A stretch of DNA of 64,000 nucleotides from Pieris napi. Its lineage: Eukaryota > Arthropoda > Insecta > Lepidoptera > Pieridae. The stretch spans positions 12,772,001 to 12,836,000 of the forward strand of contig NC_062241.1 of assembly GCF_905475465.1 (NCBI RefSeq), given 5' to 3'. Under the pieces are notes generated by a model. That model did not search any database, was not told where the DNA came from, and saw only the letters and a list, made by a program, of their open reading frames with translations. Numbering within the stretch: position 1 is the first letter of the stretch; each line of letters opens with the position of its first letter. Made by a program: the position numbers and the translations under genes. Below are positions 47,209-60,180 of this stretch, one piece after another.

Positions 47209-48744
47209 CAATCTGGATTAGGCATATCTTTATAGTTTAAAACAAAGAATAGATTATTTTACCTTTAAACAAGTTTTAAACTAAAACGTTTCTAATTTAT
47301 ATATACGGGAATATACCTCGACGTTTGCAATGGTTTTCAGCAATTGGCAGCGAGCGACAATTACAATAAATTCGTGTAAATAAAGAACTTTATTTAAATG
47401 TACACGCAAAAACTAAACAACTTCGTAGTTTATCGTATTACTTATTTAAAAGCAAGTAGTATTACTTGTCAATGTCAAGTACAGGAAACAATAGAGACGC
47501 GAACAAAGGGTCTATATAAAAATTAGCCTCAAAGGGCCCTCGAGGTCACCCTTATCCTCACAAAATATCTGATTACATACTCACTAGAATTAATCTTATT
47601 ACCACCTACCTGACTGGCTCAAATTATATATTGTGGTTAGATTTTTCTTATAAGATATTCATTTAAATATCGACAAATGGGTTAAATTAAAACTTCAGAA
47701 ATCGAAAATCTAAATTATTTTTTAAGTAGCTCTCCACATCCTAATTGAATTGAAGGTTATAAGGGCAAAGGTTAATTCAGGGATCTAATAAATGAGATCG
47801 TATTTAGCTGAGTATTGAGAACTGATTTATCGAGAAACATGTTCAATGCTGTGTTAGTCTTTTTATATTTATTATCGTATTACCGATAATATATAAACCC
47901 ATACATATACAAAAATATTACTTACAGATTTGTCTATTAATTTTAATATCAAACTATGATCAGTTCTCTAATAAAGATAGCATCTTATATATACAATATA
48001 CTTTTGTTTAGACAAAATTATATTGTATATATCACAATCTTAATAAATCAAAATATTAGTCAAGTACGCGCCGATAGTCAATTGAGAATTTTGAATGGTT
48101 TATTAACACAACTTATTTGGTTTGTCAACATAGACACTAATTTCTTTTCAGTTGTATTCTTCATTGCTGAAGGTAGTGTCACTGTAAGGTGCCTACTGTC
48201 CTGCTAGTGATCTCTCCACTTTGTTCGGTTTGTAGCTTCCCTTGGTGCAGCTGTTACGGGGATACCCGTGAGAATCGTGACTTGATCACACCATCACCAA
48301 AACGAATGTGTATCAGCAAGATTTAGTATGATAATACCTTTAGTATTTAGTATATTGTAGTAGTCTTTCAGGAATGTGAGTGTTAGTAAAAAATATTTAC
48401 AATTCCTTGAACAGCCAATAACCAGCCCTTAAAGTGAAATTCACGTAGCCCATAATATAATCTATTAAGCTGAATATGCCTGACGGTAAGACGTGACGTC
48501 GAAACTTCACACGAACAAGTTAACGTCAACGTCTCGCACGCCAGCTTTGTAACTTTAACATTACAATTAATATGTAAGTACGTGACACTTATGTTCTGCC
48601 GTTTACAGTATTTACAGTTTCATCTCACTGTTTTGCTCTATTATTATAATATTTATTGATCAACATAATATAATTTCAACGCAATTACGTTCTAGCTCAA
48701 GTTCTAACCAATTTAATTTAAAGTTAATTTAACAGGAAGCATAG
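47209..48744. other. no gene recognised
   Basis: AT-rich except 48100-48310, which is GC-richer with no recognisable family or frame. The 83-aa frame at 47956-48207 is unsupported. Confidence 0.4.
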
Positions 48745-49090
48745 CGGCGGCAATGACTTTCGGATGTCCATGGTTACTCACATTGCCAGAAGGCTCGCAA
48801 GTGCATTGCCAACCTTTCAAGAAATGGCATGCTCTTTTCTAGAAGGACCCTAAGTTGAATTGGTTCGGAATACTTCAGTGGGAAGCTGGTTCCATATAGT
48901 GGTGGTGCGCGGCAAGAACCCATCTTAAGAAACGCTCAGTTCTGGAACGACGGACGTTGAAGTTATACGATTGTGTTTTGTATTCTGTCTTGACGTTCGA
49001 TGATGAAACTCAGCTCCAGGTATTAGTCCGAACAACTCTTCTGAACACCTCCTCGTCTTTCGATGGTAGCTGAGGCTTTAAGTGTTTTTT
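48745..49090 (-). repeat. LINE ORF2 end (REP family), antisense, long copy
   Basis: On the minus strand pieces read SEELFGLIPGAEFHHRTSR and TTIWNQLPTEVFRTN, then the K-V-G-N-A-L-A segment in a shifted frame. Several frameshifts; dead copy. Confidence 0.7.
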
Positions 49091-50167
49091 TAGCGGAAAA
49101 CATTATTAAGTAATATAATTGCTTTTAGCCCAACCGTTTGTTCCAAAATCAATGCAATAGAGCAAACTAGGAGCATCGAAGCAGCTAAGCCAACTTTAAA
49201 GTATATATAGTCCACTTTATCAATTGTTTTACATAAACCCGTTAACTTCAAGGCAAAGTAGTTCAAAGTTCCTTTACATGAAGCCTTCGAGATTTTGAAG
49301 CGAAGTTATCACATTGTTTAACATGGATTCACGGTTGGAATAGTTTGTGGCAGAGGCTTAGTGCATACTCTAGATAGAATTATTGTTTATACCTAGGATT
49401 ATTCACATACTTTTAAGCAATATACCGTGTTCATATCATGTCAACGTCCACTACTGAAAAAAGGCGCTCGAAAATTGAGCTTACCCAACGTGCCATTCTT
49501 AAAATATCCTATAGGAAATCTTTTCGCTACTCAACTTCAAAATTGTACAATGAAACAAAACTTTTAACTGTTACTGTTATAAATAAACAGACCTTTTTGG
49601 AAACAAACAACAACAACACCACATCGTACACAACGCAAACCTATATAAGCAACCCAAAAAACGCATTTTTTTCGCCCAACGCTTTTTCTCCTTCCCAGGC
49701 CCTTTCATCTTTCACCACTTTCTTAAAACAGAATTTTCACAAACATTTAAAAACCCACATTACATTCATTCACTAAAAATTTTAAACAACATCTTTTCGA
49801 CCTGTTCCATGCTGATACAGAAAATATTCTTATTGTGCAAAAATAGTTTAAATATAAATTTGTGTTATGTAGAAATCATAAATTAAAAAAAAGGTTAACA
49901 TGTCAAAAGGAAGAGACTGGCTCCTAGTGCACTTAATTTACCTTAATATCCTGTTACTGTGGATAATACAGTTTTTATTCTTTCAGGCTATAAAATGTCG
50001 AGTTATATTATAAATCTGACGGGTGATATATGCGACGGAGTGAGTAAGAAACTTAACTAAAGAGTTCCAGGAACGAGGTCAGAAGCTAAATAATGGTGCA
50101 CGAAGGTCAAGGATTACGGGGAAGGAAGGTAGAAAGTGAATCGCAGGAACTGATAATGAGCAATAGG
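49091..50167. other. no gene recognised
   Basis: The 112-aa frame at 49438-49776 is rich in N, T, S and K and has no recognised domain. Its composition follows an A/C-biased stretch (49,560-49,760). I do not call it a gene. Confidence 0.4.
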
Positions 50168-50175
50168 GATATAGT

Positions 50176-50513
50176 CAGTGGCGTAACTATACCATCTGGG
50201 GCCCGAGGCAAATCTTCTTTCGTGGCAATTCTTTTGATGGGGCCCTATCAGTAAAAATCGTCCCTACTCAATTTAATTTTAATGAACTTCGAGATTTTCA
50301 GCGTACTCAATTACACGTTGTAAATGTCCCACTAATGACCATAGGCCTCCTCTTAGGCGAGAGGGAATGGTCTGTAGTCCCCACGCTAGCCCAATGCGTA
50401 TTGGAGACTTCACATTCATCCATATCCAACATAATATCTTTTGGGCAGGGGCCCTCTTGGGTCGGGGGCCCGTGGCATTTTGCCAGCCCTGCCACCCTAT
50501 TGTTTCGCCACTG
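50176..50513. mobile_element. hAT-type miniature element with perfect 8-bp duplication
   Basis: Ends CAGTGGCGTAACTATA and, complemented from the right, CAGTGGCGAAACAATA. It is flanked by GATATAGT at 50168-50175 and 50514-50521. The 338-bp interior is GC-rich at the edges (ggggcccgaggc, gggggcccgtggc). Overlapping frames on both strands arise from these blocks and are not genes. Confidence 0.9.
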
Positions 50514-50521
50514 GATATAGT

Positions 50522-51831
50522 CGACAAGAAGGACGGAGACAGGGAGCACGACCTGAATTTTAACAAAAGCAGGACCTGCATAAATCATTGAAGATAATGA
50601 CGTCAACATTGCTTTTGTCATAAATTTGTTTTTTTGAATCAGCCGTTTAATGTCGACATTGTTTACTTTTTAAAGGCTTCTGCTTGATTCCTCCGCTCAT
50701 TCGAATTGATGGCCGTATTTAATAATTAAGAAAAGCACAGCATTTACGGTTTTGCACTAATTTGACCTTGACGTTATTAAATTACAATGACATTGGCAGC
50801 TGACACTAACACCATTGCTCTGACATTTAAAATAATGACTATGAAATTACTATTACTATAGCGTATAGACTATCAAATAGTCGTTAATTTATGGATCTAT
50901 CAATATTGACAAATCAAATGAACCACTATTATTAAACGATTATAAATTGATTAGACTTTGACGTTGTAAATTTACGAGCTCTGTGACAGCTGACACCAGC
51001 GCCATTTCGCCGACATATAATATTCTTTGGTTGAAGATATCTCAGTAAATACTGGTATTGAGGGTAGCTTCGTGTATAACTAGCTACGACCGAATTTAAT
51101 CGGATGAAAACCCTAAATGAACAGCTTTGATAAATAAACATGTACCGCAAGTCTAGTGTAAGTATAAAACGTTCCGCCTGATTAATTATTTAATCAATTA
51201 AATTTGCACAAATTTATATGTGATAGAACATCGAAAGACAAAGGAGTAATGTTGGTTCTAGGATAAATCCGACGAAACTAACTTTCTTTGTTTATAACGA
51301 ATGACATTCGGTCTTTTAAAGCACCAAGGCTTCAGTAACTAACAGTATTAGGAAAAAATACTAGTAATAAATAAACATACAATAAACGAACATATGATAA
51401 AAAATATTGTTATAATATGTTCGTTTATTTATTTATTTTATTATACAAAAATTATACATAAGTGACACATTACAAATATAAGAAGAAATTCAAGTTATAA
51501 TTGGAGAAGTGTCCTTAAAAAAAAAAATATATATCATTAAAAAAGAGTAATAACAACAATTAATTTTGCAAATTAATCAATTAAAGATTAACTTTGATTA
51601 ATTTAGCGTTAAATTAGCGTTAGACGGTACGATTTCTATGTATTTGGTGATTTAATATGTGTACATTTAGGAGTTAGGATAACTAGTAACAATAAAAAAA
51701 ATTAACATAACAAATTTAATATGTATACTGATAACAATTCTAAAGATTGAAAATAAACTTGCTTTATTATTATTATATTTATAAATAGTATTGTAAAAAA
51801 AAGCGAAAGAATAAATAAATTATTAATTGCT
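50522..51831. other. no gene recognised
   Basis: AT-rich. A 15-bp stem (aataaacgaacatat with its complement) is at about 51391-51430. A LINE-like tail (gctttattattattat) lies at 51758-51773 without a recognisable body. Confidence 0.4.
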
Positions 51832-51916
51832 TAATAAAACGCAAGTGATTAGTTCATGCTAAGTACTTCTACGCTCCACCTCGCGTGCGTAGCCCTTCGT
51901 AGTTGGGCGCCTAGAT
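51832..51916 (+). repeat. left arm of a widely spaced inverted pair
   Basis: About 85 bp starting taataaaacgcaagtgatta and including cgctccacctcgcgtgcgta. It pairs with 54067-54149 in inverse orientation. The outer 21 and inner 45 bases match closely; a 20-base centre differs. Confidence 0.75.
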
Positions 51917-52419
51917 GCTACGAACTGACTTAAAATAATACTGTTTAATCGTTTAAAATAATGACAATAGTATTCAAAGTTCACCCAAACTATTTCATAT
52001 TTTAGTTTTCTTAAATGATTCGTTAATAAATTCGGGATTTAATTCCGTAACTGAGTTGCCGCGTTCAGACCAGACATGTTGACATGTTTCATATAAGTAC
52101 ATTTAACAAGCCTTGCAAAAACATCTTCATTAATGTATATACCAATGCTCTTACTGCAAAAATCTATAACCTATAATACATGATAAGAGAATTAATCAAG
52201 ATGCGAGGTGGTTACGCGAAATCTATGTGAAGTACGTGCGCCATATTGAATTTATAATAACATTATTTTGGTAAACGTGCCGTATAAAGGCTTACATTTA
52301 ATTACGAGTTTAATTAAAAAATATTAAAAACGCGTTTCGTGATTTCCATATTGTGATTTTGGATAAATATTGCGTTGATTAAATTACATTACATTGTCTT
52401 ATTAACAGGCCACAATGTT

Positions 52420-52790
52420 TTTTTTTAATGGAATAGGCAAACAGACAGGAGACTCATCTGATGTTAATAAATAGATACTGCCGCCCATGGACACTCTTAA
52501 AGCTGGAGGGCTCGCGAGTGCGTTGCCGGTCTTTTAAGAATAGGTTCGGAAATACATCAGTGGGCAGCCGCTCCTTAAAAAACGCTCATTTGTTGAACGA
52601 CGGACGTCGAGGCGATACACTCCATGGTAAATGCGGTAGAAGATGCAGAGTGATCCCACATCTCTACGCCGTCTAAGGGATCAAACCGCTCGGAAAGTCT
52701 GAAGAAAGAAAGACTGGTCGTTGATGATTCGAATCGCTCTTCGCTGAATACGGTCAAGTGGAAGCTGGTACTGGATGCGAGTACTGTTTA
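52420..52790 (-). repeat. LINE ORF2 end (REP family), antisense, most informative copy
   Basis: On the minus strand: LDRIQRRAIRIINDQ, RRDVGSLCIFYRIYHG, then the N-x-x-F-L-R and K-T-G-N-A-L-A-S-P segments, ending in an A-run (T-run on plus at about 52420-52428). L-x-R-I-Q-R-R-A and L-F-Y-R-x-Y-x-G are hallmarks of the C-terminus of CR1/L2-group LINE ORF2 proteins. Frameshifts make it non-functional. Confidence 0.75.
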
Positions 52791-54066
52791 TATAATGTTA
52801 GAAATAAATAATTCATTCGAAATAGAGTATTCTTCGAAATTTCTAACATGCATTAATTTATTCATCCATGGTTTTTTTTTTCATGGAACTTACTCATTGT
52901 GATTCAAGCTCTCAGCGATAATAATTCTCTATAAAATATATATAATTTTATACAAATAAGGGTACATTTTTATTTGAAGCACATATTCAAGGCACATTGG
53001 TGTTTTTGCTTAAAGTCCCTTCTTGTGTGACCACAGACAAATGATTTTATAAATATAATTTCCATTACACAATATACAATTGTTAAAGATATATTGAAAA
53101 TTTTAAATATGCACACGCGGTGAGTTTTCGAAAGCAATAAAATTCCAATATTCCTTTGAAATCGACACCTCGTTTCACACGGCCTATTTTAAGGGTCTTT
53201 ATTTACGAACATTTTATTATTTAATATATAAAATATTAAATTCTTGGTTTGTTTTGTATGCGAATGGTGTATCATCCGCTCCACTCTCTACAATTATAAT
53301 AACATATTAATTTTTGTGTTCGGATTAATATTTTTTATATATAAATTTTAAGTTTTACTGGATAAAATATTAAAGAAATGAAATCTAATTAAAAAATTTA
53401 TATTTTATGTAAATTATATTTTTGTCGATGCATATTTCTACTCTAATGTAAGCGTTTCTCCAACTTTGAAGTGGTGCGTTCCAACCCAATTGATGTATAT
53501 AATATACGCAATTAACACTTGTTTGTACTGTGAACTGATATATCGTAACGCAAAGCAAAACTGAACGGCGTATGGCAGGAACAGTTTTAATACTTATCTA
53601 AAAAATAAATAAATTAGATAAAGAAATTGTTCTGCCCTTAACATTATTAGGAGGAGGGATAATTCATATATTTGTTAAGACGTGCTTGTGTATATCTGAC
53701 CTAAGCTATAGGAAATCACTCAAAATGGAATACGTTATTTCGAGCCTTGTGACATTGGTGTTAAATCGATTTTCATAGCGTTTCTGAATCTGGTCACATT
53801 TACATATTCACGGTATCTTGAACACGCTCAACAACTTTGTATCATCTACATACGAAATTTATGCCGACCATGATGGCCTGTATTCATCGAACATGAATCA
53901 CACTAAATAATTGAATTAACCAAAACTTGAACAACACAGGACAATAAAAATACCCAATGAGTTCTTGGGATCTAATATATATCAACTGGATGTAGTAGAA
54001 CGGTCGACTGTGAAAAACTGTGGGTTCGTTACAGGCTATACACAATATTATCTGTAGTCATGTTGT
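52791..54066. other. no gene recognised
   Basis: AT-rich spacer inside the inverted pair; no transposase-like frame. Confidence 0.4.
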
Positions 54067-54149
54067 ATCTACGCGCCCTACTACGAAGGGCTACGCACGC
54101 GAGGTGGAGCGTACCAATCACGGACAAGCTAATCACTTGCGTTTTATTA
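54067..54149 (-). repeat. right arm of a widely spaced inverted pair
   Basis: Complementary to 51832-51916 (contains tacgcacgcgaggtggagcg and aatcacttgcgttttatta). Either terminal repeats of one 2.3-kb element or two separate copies in opposite directions. Confidence 0.75.
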
Positions 54150-54219
54150 GGCGAATATCGCTTTGTCAAATATCGTTGTTAACAAGGAGCATCCATTGCT
54201 ATTTGCTATAGCACTATCT

Positions 54220-54510
54220 GGATGTGACCTAGGGGTTTCAGCGTGCGACTCTCATCCCTGAGGCCGTAGGTTCGATCCCCGGCTGTGTACCAATGGACTT
54301 TCTATGTGCGCATTTAAAATTCGCTCGAACGGTGAAGGAAAACATCGTGAGGAAACCGACATGACTACGACCGAAAAGTCGACGGCGTGTGTCGGCACTG
54401 GAGGCTGATCACCTACTTCCCTATTAGATTAAAAAATGATCATGAAACAGATTCAGAAATCTGAGGCCTAGACTTAAAGAGGTTGTAGCGCCACTGATTT
54501 ATTTTTTATA
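54220..54510 (+). mobile_element. tRNA-derived SINE, full length
   Basis: The head is slightly altered (gatgtgacctaggggtttc), the B box ggttcgatccc is perfect, and the body and tail gcgccactgatttatt are intact. Confidence 0.85.
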
Positions 54511-55799
54511 TTAATAAATGTCTTAAACCAAATTAAACTATTTATAGATTAATATAATTATTACAGTTTTAACATAATCTACAGGCAGCAGGATACTTTC
54601 TTCCGATTACTGATTATTTTAGTATGTCATAAATTCGAAATATTTGTTAAAAAAAGATTGATTAGTGCTTGTATATAGCTTATAATCTCATATATTTGAT
54701 TTATCATATTCCGCTTGATCTCAAGATATTAAGTGACTAATATTACAAAGTTTTAATTGACACTTTCCTTGGCTTTTACATAAATTTATCTCTAATTACG
54801 GAAACCAATCTAAAGTTATGAATCTTTAATGATAATCCGGTCAAATTAGACTAAAAAATAGGGGTAAGGTTACAATAATTCGCACTTGGCTGAATATTGG
54901 TAGGATTGCTCAATACACTATTATAAAGGAAATGTGAAAAGTCCTCATCGATCCGGCACGTGCAAAAAAAATTACTCCGGTTCAAAGATCACAAAAATGG
55001 GTTTTTCGCGATTTTCAGCAAAATGGTAAGTTTTATCATAAAATTAGTTCAGACAAAAATTGTAGATCAGATAATTATGTATAAAAAATGTCAAAATACT
55101 TTTTTTCCTAAGAGCCACCGTTTTTGAGATATCACGATTCAAAAAGTTAAAAGAGTTGTAATCGTCATAATATGCACACGTTTCCACGCCACCTTTGAGG
55201 TAGTATTATTACTTGTACACTAAGAGTTTATAGTTTTGTGTATTGCATTTTTTATTGTGTACATTCTTAATGTATATTAATAAATTATATAATGTTGTGG
55301 TTGTGGTGGTGAATTTTGTGGTTTACAAATCACTTGAACAATCTGCTTCTGCATTACTAATAAAAATTTAATATCAGCTATACTTCACAAAATTACCCTA
55401 TGATAAATAAAATATAAAACCATTAATGCAATTATATTATATTCTTATTCACGGTCTATAAATAAATACAAAAAAGGTTAAGTACAATCAAGTATTGATC
55501 AAGAAGCTAATTAATTAAAAATACAATCAATTGAACAGCAAGTAGGAATTGTTAGCCGGAGGGAACGGACGGGAAATTGCAAGTGATGCATACTACTAGT
55601 ACTAGGTATACACGAGTTTAATTGGCTCCTTTGATGGGATTACAATAAAAAAGAGAGTAAATTGGAAGAAAAGAGTTGCTCGTTTCGAAACGAATGAAAG
55701 GAGGTAGGAAAGGTTTTTCTTTTAAACACAAAAGCCAATTCATGCAACTCTATTATAGACATATTTTTTAATTATAAATTGCACTTTTAACTGGCTCAC
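54511..55799. other. no gene recognised
   Basis: AT-rich. 54950-55160 has the feel of an old transposon (ttttgagatatcacgattc) but I cannot assign it. Confidence 0.35.
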
Positions 55800-55850
55800 C
55801 AGAGGGCTCGCGATTGCGTTGCCGGCCTTTTTCGAATTGGTGGCTTTTTA
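55800..55850 (-). repeat. short LINE ORF2 end (REP family), antisense
   Basis: cagagggctcgcgattgcgt and tgccggcctttttcgaattg match the antisense family core. Confidence 0.55.
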
Positions 55851-56229
55851 TATTTAATTTAAAACATTACAAAGTATTTGTATAGTTTACGACACTTTCC
55901 GCTGCCATTGTTTTTTTACATAAAATCTATTCCAGACCGTCCGAGAGTGATCTGTCTATTATATGCTTACGACTTTAAAATTACCTATAGTTTAGAATAG
56001 ATTAACTTTTAACTATAAAGGATAAACGAATAAACATTTCCTTCGAATTCACGTTCATAAACCCGAAGAAAGCCATAAAATGCACCAGTTAAGACCCAAT
56101 GAACGTTTTACGACTCCGTTTGCAGACAATCGCCCAAGGCAATACTTTGTAAAATGGTATAAATATTTTAAGTTTCTTCTAACCAATGTAACTTATTGTA
56201 ATGATGATGTTCGTATGGAGTAACTAACG
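55851..56229. other. no gene recognised
   Basis: AT-rich spacer. Confidence 0.4.
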
Positions 56230-56600
56230 TACTAACACGAGTTATGTAACCTAACATTATTTAAGTTACGTATGTATATTTTATTTAATAATTAGAAGCC
56301 AAATGTTAGCAATTATCGCACAATTGAAGCCAAAATGAGCCCTTTGATTCTCGCACACATAAATTGTAATATATCATTCTCGTTTCCGATAATGACCAAT
56401 AACATAAGTGTATTCAATAAGTCAAGTTAGTTTTTTGTCAAGCTAGCGTTGCAACTCTAATATCCATACTTTTATGTTTGTTATAAGCTCATGTCTTAAA
56501 CGATTCAAGCCAGTTGACACCCAGCTTCAAAAAGAGTTTCATTTACCATACATTTGAACATCCCTACAAAACATCGCCACCGACATAACTCACGTGAACG
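56230..56600 (-). repeat. unclassified dispersed repeat, copy 3 (inverted)
   Basis: The minus strand follows copies 1 and 2: start near cacgtgagttatgtcggtgg, then ctgggtgtcaactggctt, tcggaaacgagaatgatat, and ggctcattttggcttcaatt as in copy 2. No open frame. Confidence 0.65.
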
Positions 56601-58149
56601 TTTTTTATCACACTGCACCGTTTCTCAATTAGCTAATTTTGAAATAGATAGAATAGAAGAAACGAAATAATATATACTTATATATGTCAGGGAATGCTCG
56701 GATTATCAGGAAATGTTCTGATCGAGTCAATGGACCGTTGATTTTATTGTTGCTTTGGATCATTGAGATTCCTTTTATTACCTTTTATTTAAGAACCATA
56801 TTTTGATTCAATTTGTTTTGTTTACACATACATAATATTTTACAAAGTCATATTCTCTGTGAAAAGAAAATCACACCTATGATTCAGAAATGTGTCGGTC
56901 CCATTTTGTGACGGATCATGTGGATTTACATAGTGTAAAAGCAATACTAGAGATGCTATATGCTTTTTTGTCCTTTATGTAAAATTACTATTTCTTATTA
57001 GTAAAGCAGTTTTATTTACTTCAATGATACTTAAAAATGCTTCGTCTTGGAGTAGGGTGTAAATTAATGAAATGCTTAGCACATTATTAATAATTTGCAA
57101 TGCTTCCAGCCGCGGTTTCACTCGCGTAGATACCGATCTCATGGTAGTCTACTAAGTCGGACTATAGATATATTTTTGTTAACATAAAAGTTTTATTTTA
57201 CTTAGTTTCTTAGTTTTTAATTACTTCCTTTCAGATTATTAGATACAAACTTACATTTATAATCTAATCAATTCTTTATAGCGAATATATAACTAACAAA
57301 TTTTTAAATTCTTAACATCACTTACGTAGACCATTAGTAAATTTAAAAATACTCTACAGGTATTGAAAAATTCTTGAATTCTATTAGGTAATGAAATAAT
57401 TTTTTGAATCAGTTCAGTAATATTTAGGATATAATTTAAAAAAAAATAAAATAAAAACAAAAATTCCAAATGTAAAACATTCTTCTATAATATTAAAGAA
57501 GAGATTTATTTGAAGAACTTCAGTGTCTTAGAACTCCCTATACACAATGTTTGACGTAGTTTTGTTTTGTGGCAGCAAAATAATTTCATGTTTTGGAGTT
57601 CCGACTCGGGATGGGCCAAGATACAATTGCTCATGGCTAAAACATTCTTGATGTAGATATTGATACGTTCTATAACATTTTTTTGTTCTATCATCAATAG
57701 TTTCCACAGCTTACGCCATGACAAATTTTTTACGGATAATTTTGTCACACCTTGGGTTACATTATTGCATTTTAATGAGGGATCCCTGTTTTATTTTGAA
57801 AATGTTTCCTCTTTATAATATTTGTACAAAATAAATTTGTGAAAGCAAAATTCATATTAATGTATTGAAAATTAATATAAAGACTTAATTACCAACTTGT
57901 AGTCTTCACTAAATTCTCTTTGATTAATTTTCATTCTAAGCTATTTGGACAAAACTAAAACACAATTAATACAACTAAATCTTCAAATACAACAAACCAC
58001 GTCAACAGCTGGTTGCAAGTTGTAGTTTAATTATGATAATGGATAGTTGCTATACTTGAATATCGTTTAAATTTTTATCGTAAATCATAACTCTTACGGT
58101 GCACTTGCTTTGGCAAGTCAATTTAAAAAATGCAGTGGGGCATTACCTA
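56601..58149. other. no gene recognised
   Basis: AT-rich. The 80-aa minus-strand frame at 57506-57748 is unrecognised. Confidence 0.35.
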
Positions 58150-58320
58150 TGCCTGGGCCTTAGATTTGTGTATTTATTGTGATTATTTGTTTTTTCTCAC
58201 AGGAAAGTCACCTTCTGCCTTGCATTTTTACGTCAGCTTTCTGTGTCTTACACACGGCATCGACTTTTTTGGAATAAAAAAAGTCTATTGGTGGACAGCC
58301 GGGGTGTGAACGACGTAGGT
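58150..58320 (-). mobile_element. SINE, antisense, decayed
   Basis: The complement shows cacccggctgtcc-like B-box surroundings, the cgatgccgtgtgtaagacac body block and aatctaaggcccaggc near the tail. Internal deletions. Confidence 0.6.
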
Positions 58321-58334
58321 ATTTTTTATATAAT

Positions 58335-58560
58335 AGGGGGGCAAATGGCCAGTGGGACACCCATAAAGGGCAGTCATCGCAGCCCATGGCCTCCCATATT
58401 TGGTGGGTGCCGGCCTTTGAGGGTCAAATTCACTCTAACTTTGAATAGTTGGAGGTCGCATCTCTCAGGGAATCAATTTGACAGCTCGCTAGTTCGCAAA
58501 AGAAAGTCCATTTCACAATGGACCGTGGAAGACTTCCTGCCAGCAAGGTGATGTTCATGA
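58335..58560. repeat. GC-richer repeat-like insert, unassigned
   Basis: Begins ggggggcaaatggccagtgg and carries cccatggcctcccatatttg and gtgccggcctttgagggtca. The style resembles an antisense LINE end, but it is not the REP family. It overlaps an incidental 102-aa frame. Confidence 0.35.
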
Positions 58561-60069
58561 TATTTTGCATTGATAAGGGTTCAAAGGAAGGTTCAAACCC
58601 TCTCAGGCATGAGTGGGCACGCAGAATCCTCTAGATAGACACTGCTCTTAGTCAGAATACAAATTCATTATAAATATCAGTCCGTGCACGGTTTTAACTG
58701 TAGTGCACGTCATGTCTCTTTTTACCATAGCGTAAATACAATTTGATAGAAGAAAACCTACTTTAAGCTAGCGTAAAAGTTAAACATATTGCCGTAGAAC
58801 ACCGCGATCTTTGAAACATTATAAAGAAGGGTCTGATAAGGTAATTGGAACATGAAACGCATGTCAATTGGAACTCATTTTTCAGACATCTGAAAAATGA
58901 GAGCCCAAATTATGAATTTCCACACACTGGCGTTAACGATAATAATTGATTGATGACCTTCTATTGTTTAGGAACCAAAGCTCAAAGCTTAAAAAATAAC
59001 CCTTATTACATTTTTATGGTACAATTTTTTCATCAATAAACAAATATCACTAAAAAATTAATGGTTTTGTCTTTAAACAACCAAATAATAAGCTAATAAT
59101 GTAATTAATAAATAAGGAATTTAGGAAAATAGATTTAGAATACTAAATATATGTCAAATTTAACATACTCATTACAACAACTATCATTAGTTCATACAGT
59201 GTATATTTCATACTATATTATGGTGAAAGTCTTTTGTACCTATACGAAACTGTAATTTTTCTTTCACCCTTAATCTAATCTAGGAGTCATTACATTAGTA
59301 CAAACAGACAGTAGACACAAACAGAAGCAATAACGGAATTTAAAGCTATAGATAGTGCTTTACAAGGATTTAATACGAATACTTGTTTTCGTTTATTTTT
59401 TGCTCTCCTTTTATTTATCTAATTATATTATTTTCTCCAAAATTTTGAATCGGTCCTCGCTGCTGAACTCAATGAGTTTAATCACTTATATGAACACAAA
59501 AATGTCTGTTATATATGACGTCATCAATCACATATATATCTCAAACATGAACACAACAAAAGCTTGTAAGATAAATAGCTTTCACGAATAACAAATGTCT
59601 GTTTGTTTGTTTTGTTTTCTGCACAATTCGTTCCAATTGTTCCGGGACAACTGTATTGATAGCCACTTTATTATAGCTGTTTATACAGGGTGTTGCAGTT
59701 ATGTTAATTTGAGTACGGCGTAAACTCGTATTTTCGCTATAGAGAGTTGTTATCTAAAAAGGAAGTTATATATTTCGATAATAAAAACAAGGTTAACCAA
59801 AGCCGAATAATTTCATCGTTTTAGGGAGTTTAATGTCAGTGTCACATGGAGTTTAAACAATATTGTTAATCAATTCTGTTTAGGAAAAAAGTAACCGAAT
59901 TGTGAAGTACTTAAAAAAAAAGGAAGAGAAATTAATATATCTAGTTTTACATTTATAGTTTATAATTGGGATATATACACATTTTTTTATATATAGTATA
60001 AAAAATAGAGTTGTTTTAAAAAATAATTAAATTTAATATAACTATTATTGTTATCTAATTTTTAAATAG
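58561..60069. other. no gene recognised
   Basis: AT-rich; a small 12-bp stem (ctcatttttcag with its complement) at about 58876-58903. At 59690 tacagggtgttgcagtta looks like a transposon end, but no partner end was found. Confidence 0.4.
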
Positions 60070-60180
60070 AACAGAAGCAAACGGGTAGGAGGCTCATCTG
60101 ATGTTATACCACCGCCTCCCTATGCCAGAGGGCTCGCGAGTGCCGTGCCGGCCTTTTAAGAATTGCTACGTTCTTTATCT
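60070..60180 (-). repeat. LINE ORF2 end (REP family), antisense
   Basis: gggtaggaggctcatctgat, gagggctcgcgagtgccgtg and ggccttttaagaattg match the antisense family end. Confidence 0.65.

Noticed and set aside
49438..49776. 112-aa plus-strand frame
   Set aside because: Composition (N, T, S, K, F) mirrors a base-biased stretch and no domain is recognisable.
50279..50621. Four overlapping frames of 61-104 aa on both strands
   Set aside because: They lie in the GC-rich blocks of the hAT miniature element.
57506..57748. 80-aa minus-strand frame
   Set aside because: Looked faintly like transposase debris, but no conserved residues could be named.
59680..59960. Possible transposon start at tacagggtgttgcagtta
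   Set aside because: No partner inverted end or target duplication found nearby.
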